A stretch of DNA of 32,933 nucleotides, from the NCBI RefSeq assembly GCF_008692605.1, contig NZ_LFCT01000037.1:1-32933 (forward strand). The letters are read 5' to 3'. Both the position numbers and the translations under genes were made by a program. The notes under the pieces were generated by a model that was not told the origin of the DNA, searched no databases, and worked only from the letters and a program-made list of their open reading frames with translations. Each line of letters begins with the position of its first letter. Positions within the stretch are counted from its first letter, which is position 1. Shown piece by piece: positions 23,585 through 32,027 of the stretch. Source of the DNA: Sphingobium estronivorans (GTDB taxonomy: Bacteria; Pseudomonadota; Alphaproteobacteria; Sphingomonadales; Sphingomonadaceae).

Positions 23585-24018
23585 GCCGCCGCATCGCCCT
23601 TTCGCACGGGTTCCTGCGCCACATAAGGCGGGCCGTCCGTCGCGGGCCGGACCTCCGCAGGCGGCGCCGCGCTGGGCGCCGGGGCGGATTCAGCGATGAA
23701 GGGCGGCTTCGCTTCCACCTCGTCCACCGGAATTTCCGGGGGCGGCGCGGGCAGCGGCTCCATCGGCTGGCCGGTCGGTTCGGACGGATGCTCTTCCATG
23801 ATCCGCTTGTTCTGCGCGGCCCATTTCCGTTCCAGCTCCTCCAGTTCGACCTCGCGAACCATCGCGTCGATGCCGGTGCGGAAATGGCGCGCCATGGACT
23901 GCGCCTTGCCCACGATCTGCCCCACCTTGTACAGGGCGCGCGGCAGGTCTTTCGGGCCGATGACGATCACCGCAATGATCACGATCACCAAAAGTTCAGA
24001 CGAATCGATACCAAACAT
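23581..24018 (-). CDS. tatB: Tat translocase subunit TatB
   Basis: TatB joins TatC to form the substrate-binding complex. The 145-residue protein begins MFGIDSSELLVIVIIAVIVI, a membrane helix ending in the conserved GPKDLPRALYKVGQIVGKA hinge and amphipathic helix, followed by a charged helical part and a Pro/Ala/Glu-rich tail from about residue 85. The Glu in the membrane segment (SSELL) is the TatB mark. It lies between tatA and tatC. Confidence 0.95.
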   Translation of the reverse strand: MFGIDSSELLVIVIIAVIVIGPKDLPRALYKVGQIVGKAQSMARHFRTGIDAMVREVELEELERKWAAQNKRIMEEHPSEPTGQPMEPLPAPPPEIPVDEVEAKPPFIAESAPAPSAAPPAEVRPATDGPPYVAQEPVRKGDAAA

Positions 24019-24047
24019 GCGTGCCTACCGCCCAGGCCGGAGGAAAA

Positions 24048-24281
24048 TCAGGCCTTGGTCTTTTCTTCCGTGGCGGTCGGGGCATCCTGTTCGGGAACGC
24101 GATGGCCCTCGATGCGCGTCGCGGGCTTGGCGGGAACGTCGTCATCGTCCTCCATGCCCTTCTTGAAGCTCTTGATGCCCTTGGCGACGTCACCCATCAG
24201 CCCGGAAATCCGGCCGCCGCCGAACAGCAGCATGACCACCAGGAGAACGATGACCCAGTGCATCAGCGAAAAGGAACCCAT
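24048..24281 (-). CDS. tatA: Tat translocase subunit TatA
   Basis: TatA oligomerises to form the translocation path. The 77-residue protein has a short membrane helix (MGSFSLMHWVIVLLVVMLLF), the FGGGRISGLMGDVAKGIKSFKKGM amphipathic helix with the conserved FG hinge, and the acidic EDDDD cluster typical of TatA after that helix. AGGAG lies 9 bases before the ATG. It follows scpB by 28 bp and heads the tatABC genes. Confidence 0.95.
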   Translation of the reverse strand: MGSFSLMHWVIVLLVVMLLFGGGRISGLMGDVAKGIKSFKKGMEDDDDVPAKPATRIEGHRVPEQDAPTATEEKTKA

Positions 24282-24309
24282 TTGAACACACTCCTGAAAC
24301 TCCGCCTAT

Positions 24310-24903
24310 CTAGGCATCTTCCTCATCATTTTCCACAACCGATTGGGCGCCGAGACCTTCAAGCGCCAAATCCACCGGATCGAGCAGACCCGCCGCGCGC
24401 AGGTCGTCCAGCCCCGGCAGGTCGCGGCGGCTGCCAAGGCCGAAATGTGACAGGAATTCTACCGTCGTCGCGTAAATCAGCGGCCGTCCCGGCACTTCCC
24501 GCCGTCCCGCGGGCCGCACCCAGCCCGCTTCCATCAGCACGTCCAGCGTGCCCTTCGCCACCTGCACCCCGCGAATGGCCTCGATCTCGGCGCGGCTCAC
24601 CGGCTCATGATAGGCGATGATCGCCAGCGTTTCCATCGCCGCGCGGGACAGCTTGCGCGTCTCGTCCTTTTCGCGGCGCAGGATATGGGCGAGGTCCGCC
24701 GCCGTCTGGAAATGCCAGCGCCCGCCGCGCTCGACCAGATTGATGCCCCGCCCGGCATAGCGGTCGCCGAGCGCCGCCAGCGCGCGGGGCAGGTCGCCCG
24801 CCTCCCCCACATGCAGGCGGAGTTCCGCCGGGGACATGGGCTGTTCCGACACGAACAGCACAGCCTCCACGGCGCGGAGAAAATCGTCCGGTTCCTCGAT
24901 CAC
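24310..24903 (-). CDS. scpB: Segregation and condensation protein ScpB
   Basis: ScpB is the winged-helix (kite) subunit that binds the kleisin ScpA in the SMC condensin complex for chromosome organisation. The GTG at 24903 overlaps the scpA stop as GTGA and gives 197 residues starting (M)IEEPDDFLRAVEAVLFVSEQ. Family motifs are LSRAAMETLAIIAYHEPVSRAEIEAIRGV and the second winged helix, PGRPLIYATTVEFLSHFGL. The open frame continues far upstream inside scpA, but that sequence is a shadow. The acidic C-terminus is typical. Confidence 0.94.
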   Translation of the reverse strand: MIEEPDDFLRAVEAVLFVSEQPMSPAELRLHVGEAGDLPRALAALGDRYAGRGINLVERGGRWHFQTAADLAHILRREKDETRKLSRAAMETLAIIAYHEPVSRAEIEAIRGVQVAKGTLDVLMEAGWVRPAGRREVPGRPLIYATTVEFLSHFGLGSRRDLPGLDDLRAAGLLDPVDLALEGLGAQSVVENDEEDA

Positions 24904-25694
24904 AATAAACGCCCCGCAGTTGGTTCCGGCACCGCGGCGCGCAGGAAAATGGGTTCGAAAATCCCATCCTGCTGGATTTCCAGCCGCCCCTGCCGCGCCA
25001 GTTCCAGCGCGGCGACGAAGCTGCTGGCGAGCGCCGATTTCGCCATCGGCCCATCCTGCCCGCTCGGCAGAAAGGCTTCCAGCGCGGTCCAGTCGATCGC
25101 TGCGCCGACCAGAGCGCCGACCCGCTGGATCGCATCGTCCAGCGTCATGACCGGCCGCACCGCGACCATATGCACGACCGGCTGGGTGCGGGCCCGGATC
25201 TGCCCATAGGACTGGATCAGGTCGAACAGGCTCGCCGCCCATTTCGCCTTACGGACAAGGCGCAGGCCTTCCGGCTTTTCGCGCACGAACACATCGCGCC
25301 CGATCCGGTCCCGCGCCATCAGCCGCGCGCCGGCTTCGCGCATGGCGTGCAGGCGCTGGAGCCGCAATTGCAGGCGCAGGGCCAGATCCTCGGGACTGGG
25401 TTCGGGCTGCGCCTCCTTCGGCAGCAGCAGCGCGGATTTGAGATAGGCGAGCCAGGCCGCCATCACCAGATAGTCGGCCGCCAGTTCCAGCTTCAGCTTC
25501 CGCGCCCCGTCGACATAGGCGAGATATTGCTCGACCAGCGCGAGGATCGAGATTTCGCGCAGGTCGACCTTCTGCGTCCGCGCCAACGCCAGCAGCAGGT
25601 CGAGCGGCCCTTCCCAGCTTTCGAAGTTGAGCATCAGGGTTTCCGGCAGCGTTTCAGGCCGGGGACCGGCTTGCGGCGTGAACAGATCGTCCAC
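24900..25694 (-). CDS. scpA: Segregation and condensation protein ScpA
   Basis: ScpA is the kleisin that bridges SMC heads and binds ScpB. The 264-residue protein has the N-terminal kleisin domain (MLNFESWEGPLDLLLALARTQKVDLREISILALVEQYLAYV) and the DYLVMAAWLAYLKSALLLP helix, and near the C-terminus a degenerate winged-helix region (VVAALELARQGRLEIQQDGIFEPIFL). The start is GTG at 25694, 3 bp after the nagZ stop. It overlaps scpB by 4 bases. Confidence 0.95.
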   Translation of the reverse strand: MDDLFTPQAGPRPETLPETLMLNFESWEGPLDLLLALARTQKVDLREISILALVEQYLAYVDGARKLKLELAADYLVMAAWLAYLKSALLLPKEAQPEPSPEDLALRLQLRLQRLHAMREAGARLMARDRIGRDVFVREKPEGLRLVRKAKWAASLFDLIQSYGQIRARTQPVVHMVAVRPVMTLDDAIQRVGALVGAAIDWTALEAFLPSGQDGPMAKSALASSFVAALELARQGRLEIQQDGIFEPIFLRAAVPEPTAGRLL

Positions 25695-25697
25695 CTG

Positions 25698-26711
25698 TCA
25701 CACCATGACCGGCGCCAGCAGCGCGTCGCGGGTGGCGAGCAAGTCCTCCAGCGGCGGCCCGGCCTTCGACCTGTGCGCCGCTGCCATCGCCCGGTCGAGC
25801 CGCGCCTTGCCCTGCGGCGTGATTTCCGGCAGCAGATCGGCGATGCCGGTCATGTCCTCCATCCGGCCCCAGCAGTTGAGCGCCAGATCGCATCCCGCCG
25901 CGACCGTCGCCGCCGCCAGTTCGGGGATGCTGCCCTTCAGCGCCTTCATGTCGAGATCGTCGGACATCAGCAGCCCGTCGAAGCCGATGCGCCCGCGAAT
26001 GATCGTCTCGATCACCGAAGGCGACAGGCTGGCGGGCAGGTCCGGGTCCCAGGCCGTATAGACGACATGCGCGGTCATTCCCATGGGCGCGTCCTTGAGC
26101 GTCTGGAACGGCGCGAGATCGACCGCCAGCGCGTCCTCGTCTGCGGTGACGATGGGCAATTCATGGTGGCTGTCGACCAGCGCCCGGCCATGGCCCGGCA
26201 TATGCTTGACGATGCCGGTCACGCCGCCGTCGGCCAGCCCCTCGATCACGGCACGGCCCAGCGCCGCGACGCGCATCGGCTCGGCGCCCAGCGTCCGGTC
26301 GCCCATAATATCGCTCGCCCCCTCCTGCCGCACATCGAGCAGGGGGAGCGCATCGACGGTGATGCCGACCTCGGCCAGCGTGGTCGCAATGGCGCGGGCA
26401 TTGGCCCGGGCGGCGGCGATGGCGCTGGACGGCGCCACCTCATACAGCCGGTCGAACACGGCGCCGGGCGGGAAATCGGGCCAGACCGGCGGCTGCATCC
26501 GCGCGACGCGCCCGCCTTCCTGATCGATCATGATCAGCAGGTCGTCGCGGCCGTGCAGCGCCCGCAGATCGTCGGTCAGCGCGCGAAGCTGGGGCTTGTC
26601 GACGATATTGCGGCGGAATAGGATATACCCCGCCGGATTGGCAGCGGCGAAGAAGGCGCGCTCATCCGCGCTCAGGATTTCGCCCGAAAGGCCGAAGATA
26701 ACGGGTTTCAT
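25698..26711 (-). CDS. nagZ: Beta-N-acetylhexosaminidase NagZ
   Basis: NagZ removes GlcNAc from anhydro-muropeptides in the cytoplasm during cell wall recycling. The 337-residue GH3 enzyme shows ADERAFFAAANPAGYILFRRN, DQEGGRVARMQPP, the catalytic-loop KHMPGHGRALVDSHHELP (Asp/His dyad region) and the nucleophile motif LLMSDDLDMKAL. Its products also feed AmpC-type beta-lactamase induction in species that have ampR, but none is visible here. It lies 49 bp after the SPOR gene, in the same unit as scpAB. Confidence 0.96.
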   Translation of the reverse strand: MKPVIFGLSGEILSADERAFFAAANPAGYILFRRNIVDKPQLRALTDDLRALHGRDDLLIMIDQEGGRVARMQPPVWPDFPPGAVFDRLYEVAPSSAIAAARANARAIATTLAEVGITVDALPLLDVRQEGASDIMGDRTLGAEPMRVAALGRAVIEGLADGGVTGIVKHMPGHGRALVDSHHELPIVTADEDALAVDLAPFQTLKDAPMGMTAHVVYTAWDPDLPASLSPSVIETIIRGRIGFDGLLMSDDLDMKALKGSIPELAAATVAAGCDLALNCWGRMEDMTGIADLLPEITPQGKARLDRAMAAAHRSKAGPPLEDLLATRDALLAPVMV

Positions 26712-26760
26712 GGGAGCAATGGTAGCCGCTGAACGCCCCGCTGTCGAAGGGCTTTGTCCC

Positions 26761-27477
26761 TTAATTGACCACCATGCAGCTCTCGCCCGCGACCTTCAGC
26801 TTGCCGCAGAGCGTGCTGGCCTGCCCGCCTGCCGCCGCGCGCAGGCGATAGACGGTGCTGCCGCCCACCTGCGCTTCCTCGATCGTCATGGGCAGCGGCT
26901 CCAGATAGGTGAAGCGTTTGGACAGGCGCTTCCACGCATCCCTGGCGAAGGCCTGGTTGCCATAGGCGCCCAGCTGGATCATCCCGCCACCGGCAGGCCG
27001 GGCCGCCGCCGCCGCCGGCTTGGCGTTGGTTTCGTCCGTCACCCGCGCCGTGACGCTCTGCGCAGGCTTGCCCTGCGCCACAGGCTTGGCGGGACCGGCC
27101 GCGCCGCTGGCCGTGATCGGCGCCTCAGGCACACGAGTCGGATCGATTCGGCCATCGCGCGCCACGCCCTCGCTCGCGGCATAGCTGGCGTCGCCCTCGC
27201 CCTCGAACTTCTTGGCGTCGGCTTCCTTGGCGGCGATCTTGTAATCCCCTTCCGGCGCGGCGATCAGCTTGCCCTCGCCGCCGCCGCCGCCCGAGCGGTT
27301 CTGGATCAGCCACACCCCGGCGACGACCGCGCCGATCAGCGCCAGCCCGAACAGGATGAAGCCCAGCAGCCGCAATGGCGACAGCCCCTGCTCCTCCTCA
27401 TCCTCCATGGCGGGTTCCAGCCAGGGCAGACGATCCTCATCGTCCAGGTCCAGCCGTCCCCGCGCAAAGTCGCCCAT
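26761..27477 (-). CDS. SPOR-domain membrane protein
   Basis: The 238-residue protein has an acidic cytoplasmic N-terminus (about 30 residues), one membrane helix (LLGFILFGLALIGAVVAGVWLI, about residues 36-57), a Gly/Lys/Ala-rich linker and a C-terminal SPOR domain (about residues 165-238, IQLGAYGNQAFARDAWKRLSKRF through YRLRAAAGG). SPOR domains bind septal peptidoglycan strands lacking stem peptides, so a role at division sites is likely. The start has GGAGG 10 bases upstream and follows argS by 20 bp. Two cysteines lie in the SPOR domain (near residues 227 and 234). Confidence 0.9.
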   Translation of the reverse strand: MGDFARGRLDLDDEDRLPWLEPAMEDEEEQGLSPLRLLGFILFGLALIGAVVAGVWLIQNRSGGGGGEGKLIAAPEGDYKIAAKEADAKKFEGEGDASYAASEGVARDGRIDPTRVPEAPITASGAAGPAKPVAQGKPAQSVTARVTDETNAKPAAAAARPAGGGMIQLGAYGNQAFARDAWKRLSKRFTYLEPLPMTIEEAQVGGSTVYRLRAAAGGQASTLCGKLKVAGESCMVVN

Positions 27478-27497
27478 CTTGTCCGTGCCTCCGCCGG

Positions 27498-29225
27498 TTA
27501 CTGCATCTCGGTCAAGGCCGCGACGCCCATCAGCGCCAGCCCGTTCCGGATGATCTGCCCGATTCCCCGGCTTAAGAAAAGCCGCGCAGACGTGGTGGCC
27601 GGATCATCCGTCAGGATGACCCGCGCCTGCGGATTGTCGTTGCCAAGGTTCCACCAGCTATGGAAGGCGGAAGCCAAGTCATTGAGATAGAAGGCAATAC
27701 GATGCGGCTCGCGGGCCGAAGCAGCGCCCTCCACCACGCGCGGGAACTGCGCGGCGAGCTTCACCAGCCCCAGTTCCTCCGTCCCAAGGCGGGACAGGTC
27801 GGGCGCGGGAAGCTCGATCCCGGCTTCCTCGGCACGCCGGCCGAGCGAGCTGATCCGGGCATGGGCATATTGCACATAGAAAACCGGATTGTCCTTCGAT
27901 GCTTCCACCACCTTGGCGAAGTCGAAGTCCATCTGCGCGTCGGCCTTGCGGGTCAGCATGGTGAAGCGGACGACATCCTTGCCCACTTCGCGCACCACAT
28001 CGGCCAGCGTCACGAAATTGCCCGCCCGCTTGGACATCTTCACCGGCTCGCCGTCGCGCAGCAGGCGGACCATCTGGATCAGCTTGACGTCGAAGCGCGC
28101 GCGCCCCTCCGTCAGCGCGGCGACGGCGGCCTGAATCCGCTTCACCGTGCCGCCATGGTCGGCGCCCCAAATGTCGATCAACTGATCGGCGGTCTGCGCC
28201 TTCTGATAATGATAGGCCATGTCGGCGCCGAAATAGGTCCAGCTGCCGTTGGATTTCTTGATCGGCCGATCCTGATCGTCGCCGAACTTCGTCGAGCGGA
28301 ACAGCGGCAGTTCGACCGGCTCCCAATCCTCCGGCGTCTCGCCCTTGGGCGCTTCCAGCACGCCGTCATAGACGAGGTCATGGTCGCGCAGCCATTTTTC
28401 GGCCGCGTCCGGCTTGCCCGCCGCCTGCAATTCGGCTTCGGACGAGAAGATGTCGTGATGGATGCCCAGCAGCGCGAGGTCGCTGCGGATCATGTCCATC
28501 ATCGCGGCAACCGCCTTGGTGCGGAACGGCACCAGCCATTCGCTTTCCGGCGCGCCGACATAGGCGTCGCCATATTCGGCGGCCAGCGCCTGCCCCACCG
28601 GCACCAGATAGTCGCCCGGGTAGAGGCCTTCGGGAATGTCGCCCACAGCCTCGCCCAGCGCCTCACGATAACGGACATGCGCCGACCGGGCGAGCACATC
28701 GACCTGACCGCCCGCATCGTTGATATAATATTCGCGGATGACCTTATGCCCGACATGTTCGAGCAGGGTCGCCAGCGCATCGCCCACCACCGCGCCCCGG
28801 CAATGGCCCATATGCATGGGGCCGGTCGGATTGGCGGAGACATATTCGACGTTCACCGTCACGCCCTCGCCCGTGGCGGAGCGGCCATAATCGGCCGCCT
28901 CGGCATGGAGCGCGGACAGTTCGGCGCGCCATGTGGCGTCGGTCAGCCTGAGGTTGATGAAGCCGGGTCCGGCGATCGACGCGCCCTCGACCTCGTCCAG
29001 CTTTTCCAGGCCGGCGACGATCTTTTCCGCCAGCGCGCGCGGATTGGTGCCCGCCGGCTTGGCCAGCACCATCGCGGCATTGGTGGCAAGGTCGCCATGG
29101 CTGGCGTCGCGCGGCGGCTCGACCGTGACCGGCTTGCGATTGAGGCCGGCAGGCAGCGTGCCGTCAGCCTCCAGTGCGTCGAGCACGGCGTCGAGATGGG
29201 CGGTGAAGCGGTTATACAGGGACAA
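27498..29225 (-). CDS. argS: Arginyl-tRNA synthetase
   Basis: ArgRS charges tRNA-Arg. The 575-residue class I enzyme has the N-terminal additional domain (NRFTAHLDAVLDALEADG), the HIGH motif as HMGH (in PTGPMHMGHCRGAVVGDAL), YYINDAGGQVDVLARS, the KMSKS motif as KMSKR (in KMSKRAGNFVTLADV), and the C-terminal anticodon-binding DALR domain starting near VQYAHARISSLGRRA. The only early start codon is TTG at 29225, with AAGGA 13 bases upstream, so start and expression signals are unusual though the protein is complete. It heads the argS-SPOR-nagZ-scpAB-tatABC block. Confidence 0.95.
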   Translation of the reverse strand: MSLYNRFTAHLDAVLDALEADGTLPAGLNRKPVTVEPPRDASHGDLATNAAMVLAKPAGTNPRALAEKIVAGLEKLDEVEGASIAGPGFINLRLTDATWRAELSALHAEAADYGRSATGEGVTVNVEYVSANPTGPMHMGHCRGAVVGDALATLLEHVGHKVIREYYINDAGGQVDVLARSAHVRYREALGEAVGDIPEGLYPGDYLVPVGQALAAEYGDAYVGAPESEWLVPFRTKAVAAMMDMIRSDLALLGIHHDIFSSEAELQAAGKPDAAEKWLRDHDLVYDGVLEAPKGETPEDWEPVELPLFRSTKFGDDQDRPIKKSNGSWTYFGADMAYHYQKAQTADQLIDIWGADHGGTVKRIQAAVAALTEGRARFDVKLIQMVRLLRDGEPVKMSKRAGNFVTLADVVREVGKDVVRFTMLTRKADAQMDFDFAKVVEASKDNPVFYVQYAHARISSLGRRAEEAGIELPAPDLSRLGTEELGLVKLAAQFPRVVEGAASAREPHRIAFYLNDLASAFHSWWNLGNDNPQARVILTDDPATTSARLFLSRGIGQIIRNGLALMGVAALTEMQ

Positions 29226-29246
29226 GGGACGAACTTTCCTTCAACT

Positions 29247-29325
29247 CCGTTCGCCCTGAGCGAAGTCGAAGGGCCGTCCTTTCTGCAAAAGTACCGGGGC
29301 CTCGGCCTGGCTCAGCCCGAACGGG
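29247..29325. repeat. Two inverted copies of a GTTCG...CTGAGC short intergenic repeat
   Basis: Plus-strand CCGTTCGCCCTGAGC with CGAAGGGC (29247-29274) is a well-preserved copy of a repeat common in sphingomonad intergenic DNA. A diverged copy lies in opposite orientation at 29294-29325 (reverse complement CCCGTTCGGGCTGAGC with CGAGGCCC). The pair, 19 bp apart, fills the gap between argS and the lipoprotein gene and can fold as a hairpin. The statement that it is common is from general knowledge; only these two copies are in the window. Confidence 0.6.
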
Positions 29326-29334
29326 AAAATGGGC

Positions 29335-29973
29335 TTAGCGGGTAGCGTTGTAACGGAGCTGATCCTGGGTCAGGTTGAAACCCACGAGCAACTCGAAGCT
29401 GGTTCGTTGCAGGGCCGCCTTGACGTCCGGCTGCGCGAAGGGATCGATCGCCGCGTCGGCATCGCCCGCCTTGCGCTTTTCCGTGATCTTGCGCTGGATA
29501 TCGTCGGGCAGCGTGGCCGCCGCCTTGCTGACATAGGACCCTGCCTTGGCGGTCGCGGTGGCGCGATACTGCCCGGCGGGAAAGTCCAGCACGACCTGGC
29601 CGATCCGCTTGGCGACCACGGCATTGCCGCCGCGCACCACGGCGGAATAATAAGGCAGCGTCACCTGCCGCGCCGCCCCCGCGTCGCTGCGGCGGGCGTT
29701 CACGGTGAAGGACGCTTCGGTATAAAGCTGTTCGCCATCCGCGCAGGTGGAACGCAAGTCGGTGATGTTCGCCACCACGTCGATGGCCCGGGCGTCCGTG
29801 CTGCCCGCCGGATTGAACAGGGTGACATCGCCGGTCTGGGCCGGGATCGCCGCCACCGGGCAGGCCGAACGCACGGCAACGATGCCGCCGGTCGGGTCGA
29901 TTTCACCCCGCCGCGAACAGCCCGCGAGGGCCAGGGCGAGCATTCCGGTCAGCGCAATTCGAGAAAAGGTCAC
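29335..29973 (-). CDS. Putative lipoprotein of unknown function
   Basis: With the GTG at 29973 (AAGGGA 6 bases upstream) the product has 212 residues: a lipoprotein signal (TFSRIALTGMLALALAGC, lipobox LAGC), then a secreted region with two conserved-looking cysteines (RSACPVAAIP and LRSTCADGEQ) that could pair. The central part is beta-rich (VTLFNPAGSTDARAIDVVANITDL), and the end is helical (LPDDIQRKITEKRKAGDADAAID). The pattern resembles a small adhesion-like or beta-sandwich envelope lipoprotein, but I do not recognise the family. A longer reading with an upstream ATG at 30024 is possible but would place charged residues before the signal. It is divergent from ispH. Confidence 0.75.
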   Translation of the reverse strand: MTFSRIALTGMLALALAGCSRRGEIDPTGGIVAVRSACPVAAIPAQTGDVTLFNPAGSTDARAIDVVANITDLRSTCADGEQLYTEASFTVNARRSDAGAARQVTLPYYSAVVRGGNAVVAKRIGQVVLDFPAGQYRATATAKAGSYVSKAAATLPDDIQRKITEKRKAGDADAAIDPFAQPDVKAALQRTSFELLVGFNLTQDQLRYNATR

Positions 29974-30097
29974 AGGCAATCCCTTGGGAACAGGCGTTGG
30001 GCTTCTTATCCATAGGCTGCTCACCGCGCAACCGAAACTGGCGCACCATAAAGGAAGCGGCTTTCATATGAAGCCACATTCGCCTAAGCGGCAACCC

Positions 30098-31045
30098 ATG
30101 ACTGCGCTACCGCCCCTGAAGCTCCTGATTGCCGCCCCGCGCGGCTTTTGCGCAGGTGTCGACCGCGCCATCACCATCGTCGAGCGGGCGATCGAAAAAT
30201 ATGGCGCGCCGGTCTATGTCCGGCATGAAATCGTCCATAACAAATATGTGGTCGACAGCCTGAAGGCCAAGGGCGCGATCTTCGTGGAGGAACTGGATCA
30301 GGTGCCCGATGGCCTGCCGGTGGTCTTTTCCGCCCATGGCGTGCCCAAGGCGGTGCCGGCGAAGGCGGAGGAACGCGGCCTCGACTATCTCGACGCGACC
30401 TGCCCACTGGTGAGCAAGGTTCATCGCCATGCCGAACGGCAGGTGGACGCCGGACGCCATATCCTGTTCATCGGGCATAAGGGCCATCCCGAAGTCATCG
30501 GCACCTTCGGACAGGTGGATGCGGGCCACATGACCCTGATCGAAACGGTCGAGGATGCCGAGGCATTCACGCCCGCCGATCCGGACAATCTCGCCTTCCT
30601 GACGCAGACGACGCTCTCCGTCGATGACACCGCCGCGATCAGGGCAACGCTCCAGCGCCGCTTCCCCGCGATCCACGCGCCCAGGGGGGAGGACATCTGC
30701 TACGCCACCTCCAACCGGCAGGCAGCGGTCAAGGCGATCGCCGCCCATTGCGACGCGCTCTATGTGATCGGCGCGCCCAACAGCTCCAATTCGGTGCGAT
30801 TGGTCGAGGTGGCCGAACGGGAAGGCACCCCCGCCCGCCTGATCGGGCGCGCTGACGATATTGACTTCGCCTGGCTGAACGGGGTCCGCACATTGGGCCT
30901 CACCGCCGGCGCTTCCGCACCCGAAGTTCTGGTGCGCGAAGTGGTGGACCGGATCGGCGAACGCTTTGCGGTGACGGAGGAGCAGGTGGAAACCGCCCGC
31001 GAAAGCATTGCCTTCAAACTCCCCCGCGGACTGGAGGCGGCGTAA
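30098..31045 (+). CDS. ispH: 4-hydroxy-3-methylbut-2-enyl diphosphate reductase IspH
   Basis: IspH is the last enzyme of the MEP isoprenoid pathway, converting HMBPP to IPP and DMAPP with a [4Fe-4S] cluster; IPP feeds undecaprenyl phosphate used by MraY. With the ATG at 30098 it has 315 residues, the family length. Cluster cysteines are C18 (RGFCAGVDR), C102 (DATCPLV) and C201 (DICYATSNRQ). Substrate residues include His47, His80 and the HKGHPEVIGT region (His130, Glu132), and SSNSVRL follows. An in-frame ATG at 30068 adds ten residues and has AAGGA 12 bases upstream; neither start has an ideal ribosome binding site. Confidence 0.95.
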   Translation: MTALPPLKLLIAAPRGFCAGVDRAITIVERAIEKYGAPVYVRHEIVHNKYVVDSLKAKGAIFVEELDQVPDGLPVVFSAHGVPKAVPAKAEERGLDYLDATCPLVSKVHRHAERQVDAGRHILFIGHKGHPEVIGTFGQVDAGHMTLIETVEDAEAFTPADPDNLAFLTQTTLSVDDTAAIRATLQRRFPAIHAPRGEDICYATSNRQAAVKAIAAHCDALYVIGAPNSSNSVRLVEVAEREGTPARLIGRADDIDFAWLNGVRTLGLTAGASAPEVLVREVVDRIGERFAVTEEQVETARESIAFKLPRGLEAA

Positions 31046-31049
31046 GTCC

Positions 31050-32027
31050 ATGGCCGTCTATACCCAGGTTCCCGCCGAAGAGATCGACGCTTTCCTCACC
31101 CGCTACGACGCCGGACGCCTCGTCTCCGCCAAGGGCATTGCGGAAGGGGTGGAGAACAGCAACTACCTGCTCGAAACCACCGGCCACGACGGCAACGGCC
31201 ACCGCTATATCCTGACGCTTTATGAAAAGCGGGTGGATGAAGCGGACCTCCCCTTCTTCATGGACCTGCTCGATCATCTCGGCGCGCGCGGTTGCCTCGT
31301 CCCGCGTTTCATCGCGGATCGTGAGGGACGGCGGCTCCAGCAGCTCGCTGGGCGCCCCGCCTGCCTGATCGAGTTCCTCACCGGCATTTCCCTGACCGAG
31401 CCGACTGTGGGCCAGGCCCGCGCGGCCGGCGCGGCGCTGGGCGAAATGCACCGCGCCGCCGAAGGCTTCCCCGCTGAGCGCCGGAACGCGCTCGACCTCC
31501 CCGGCTGGCACGACCTCGCGGCGAAATGCGGCGAGGATTTCGACCGGATCGCACCGGGGCTTGGCGCTCGGGTAACGCAGGAACTCGCCTTCCTCGACGC
31601 CCACTGGCCCGCTGACCTGCCGCGCTCGGTGATCCATGCCGACCTCTTTCCCGACAATGTGCTGATGCTGGGCGATGAGGTGACGGGCCTCATCGACTTT
31701 TACTTCAGCTGCACCGATATCCGCGCCTATGACCTTGCCGTCACACACAGCGCATGGTGCTTTAGCAATGACGGCGCAACATGGTATGGCGAACGCGCCG
31801 CAGCCCTGTGCGCGGGCTATACCGCCACCCACGGCCTCTCCGACGCAGAGCGGGCGGCTTTCCCGATCCTCTGCCGGGGCGCCGCGCTGCGGTTCCTGCT
31901 GACGCGGGCCTATGACTGGATCAACACGCCCGCCGATGCGATGGTGACGCGCAAGGACCCGCTGGCCTATCTGCGCCGCCTCGATTTCTACGCCAGCGCC
32001 GATCCGGCGGACCTGCTCGGCGCATGA
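31050..32027 (+). CDS. thrB: Homoserine kinase (ThrB, APH-fold type)
   Basis: This homoserine kinase belongs to the aminoglycoside-phosphotransferase-fold family used by many alphaproteobacteria instead of the GHMP type. It phosphorylates homoserine on the way to threonine. The 325-residue protein starts MAVYTQVPAEEIDAFLTRYD, with the family motif GIAEGVENSNYLLET, and contains the catalytic loop SVIHADLFPDNVLMLGDEVTG and the metal-binding GLIDFYFSCTD. It starts 4 bp after the ispH stop and its stop overlaps the rnhA ATG (ATGA), so the three genes form an operon. Confidence 0.95.
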   Translation: MAVYTQVPAEEIDAFLTRYDAGRLVSAKGIAEGVENSNYLLETTGHDGNGHRYILTLYEKRVDEADLPFFMDLLDHLGARGCLVPRFIADREGRRLQQLAGRPACLIEFLTGISLTEPTVGQARAAGAALGEMHRAAEGFPAERRNALDLPGWHDLAAKCGEDFDRIAPGLGARVTQELAFLDAHWPADLPRSVIHADLFPDNVLMLGDEVTGLIDFYFSCTDIRAYDLAVTHSAWCFSNDGATWYGERAAALCAGYTATHGLSDAERAAFPILCRGAALRFLLTRAYDWINTPADAMVTRKDPLAYLRRLDFYASADPADLLGA

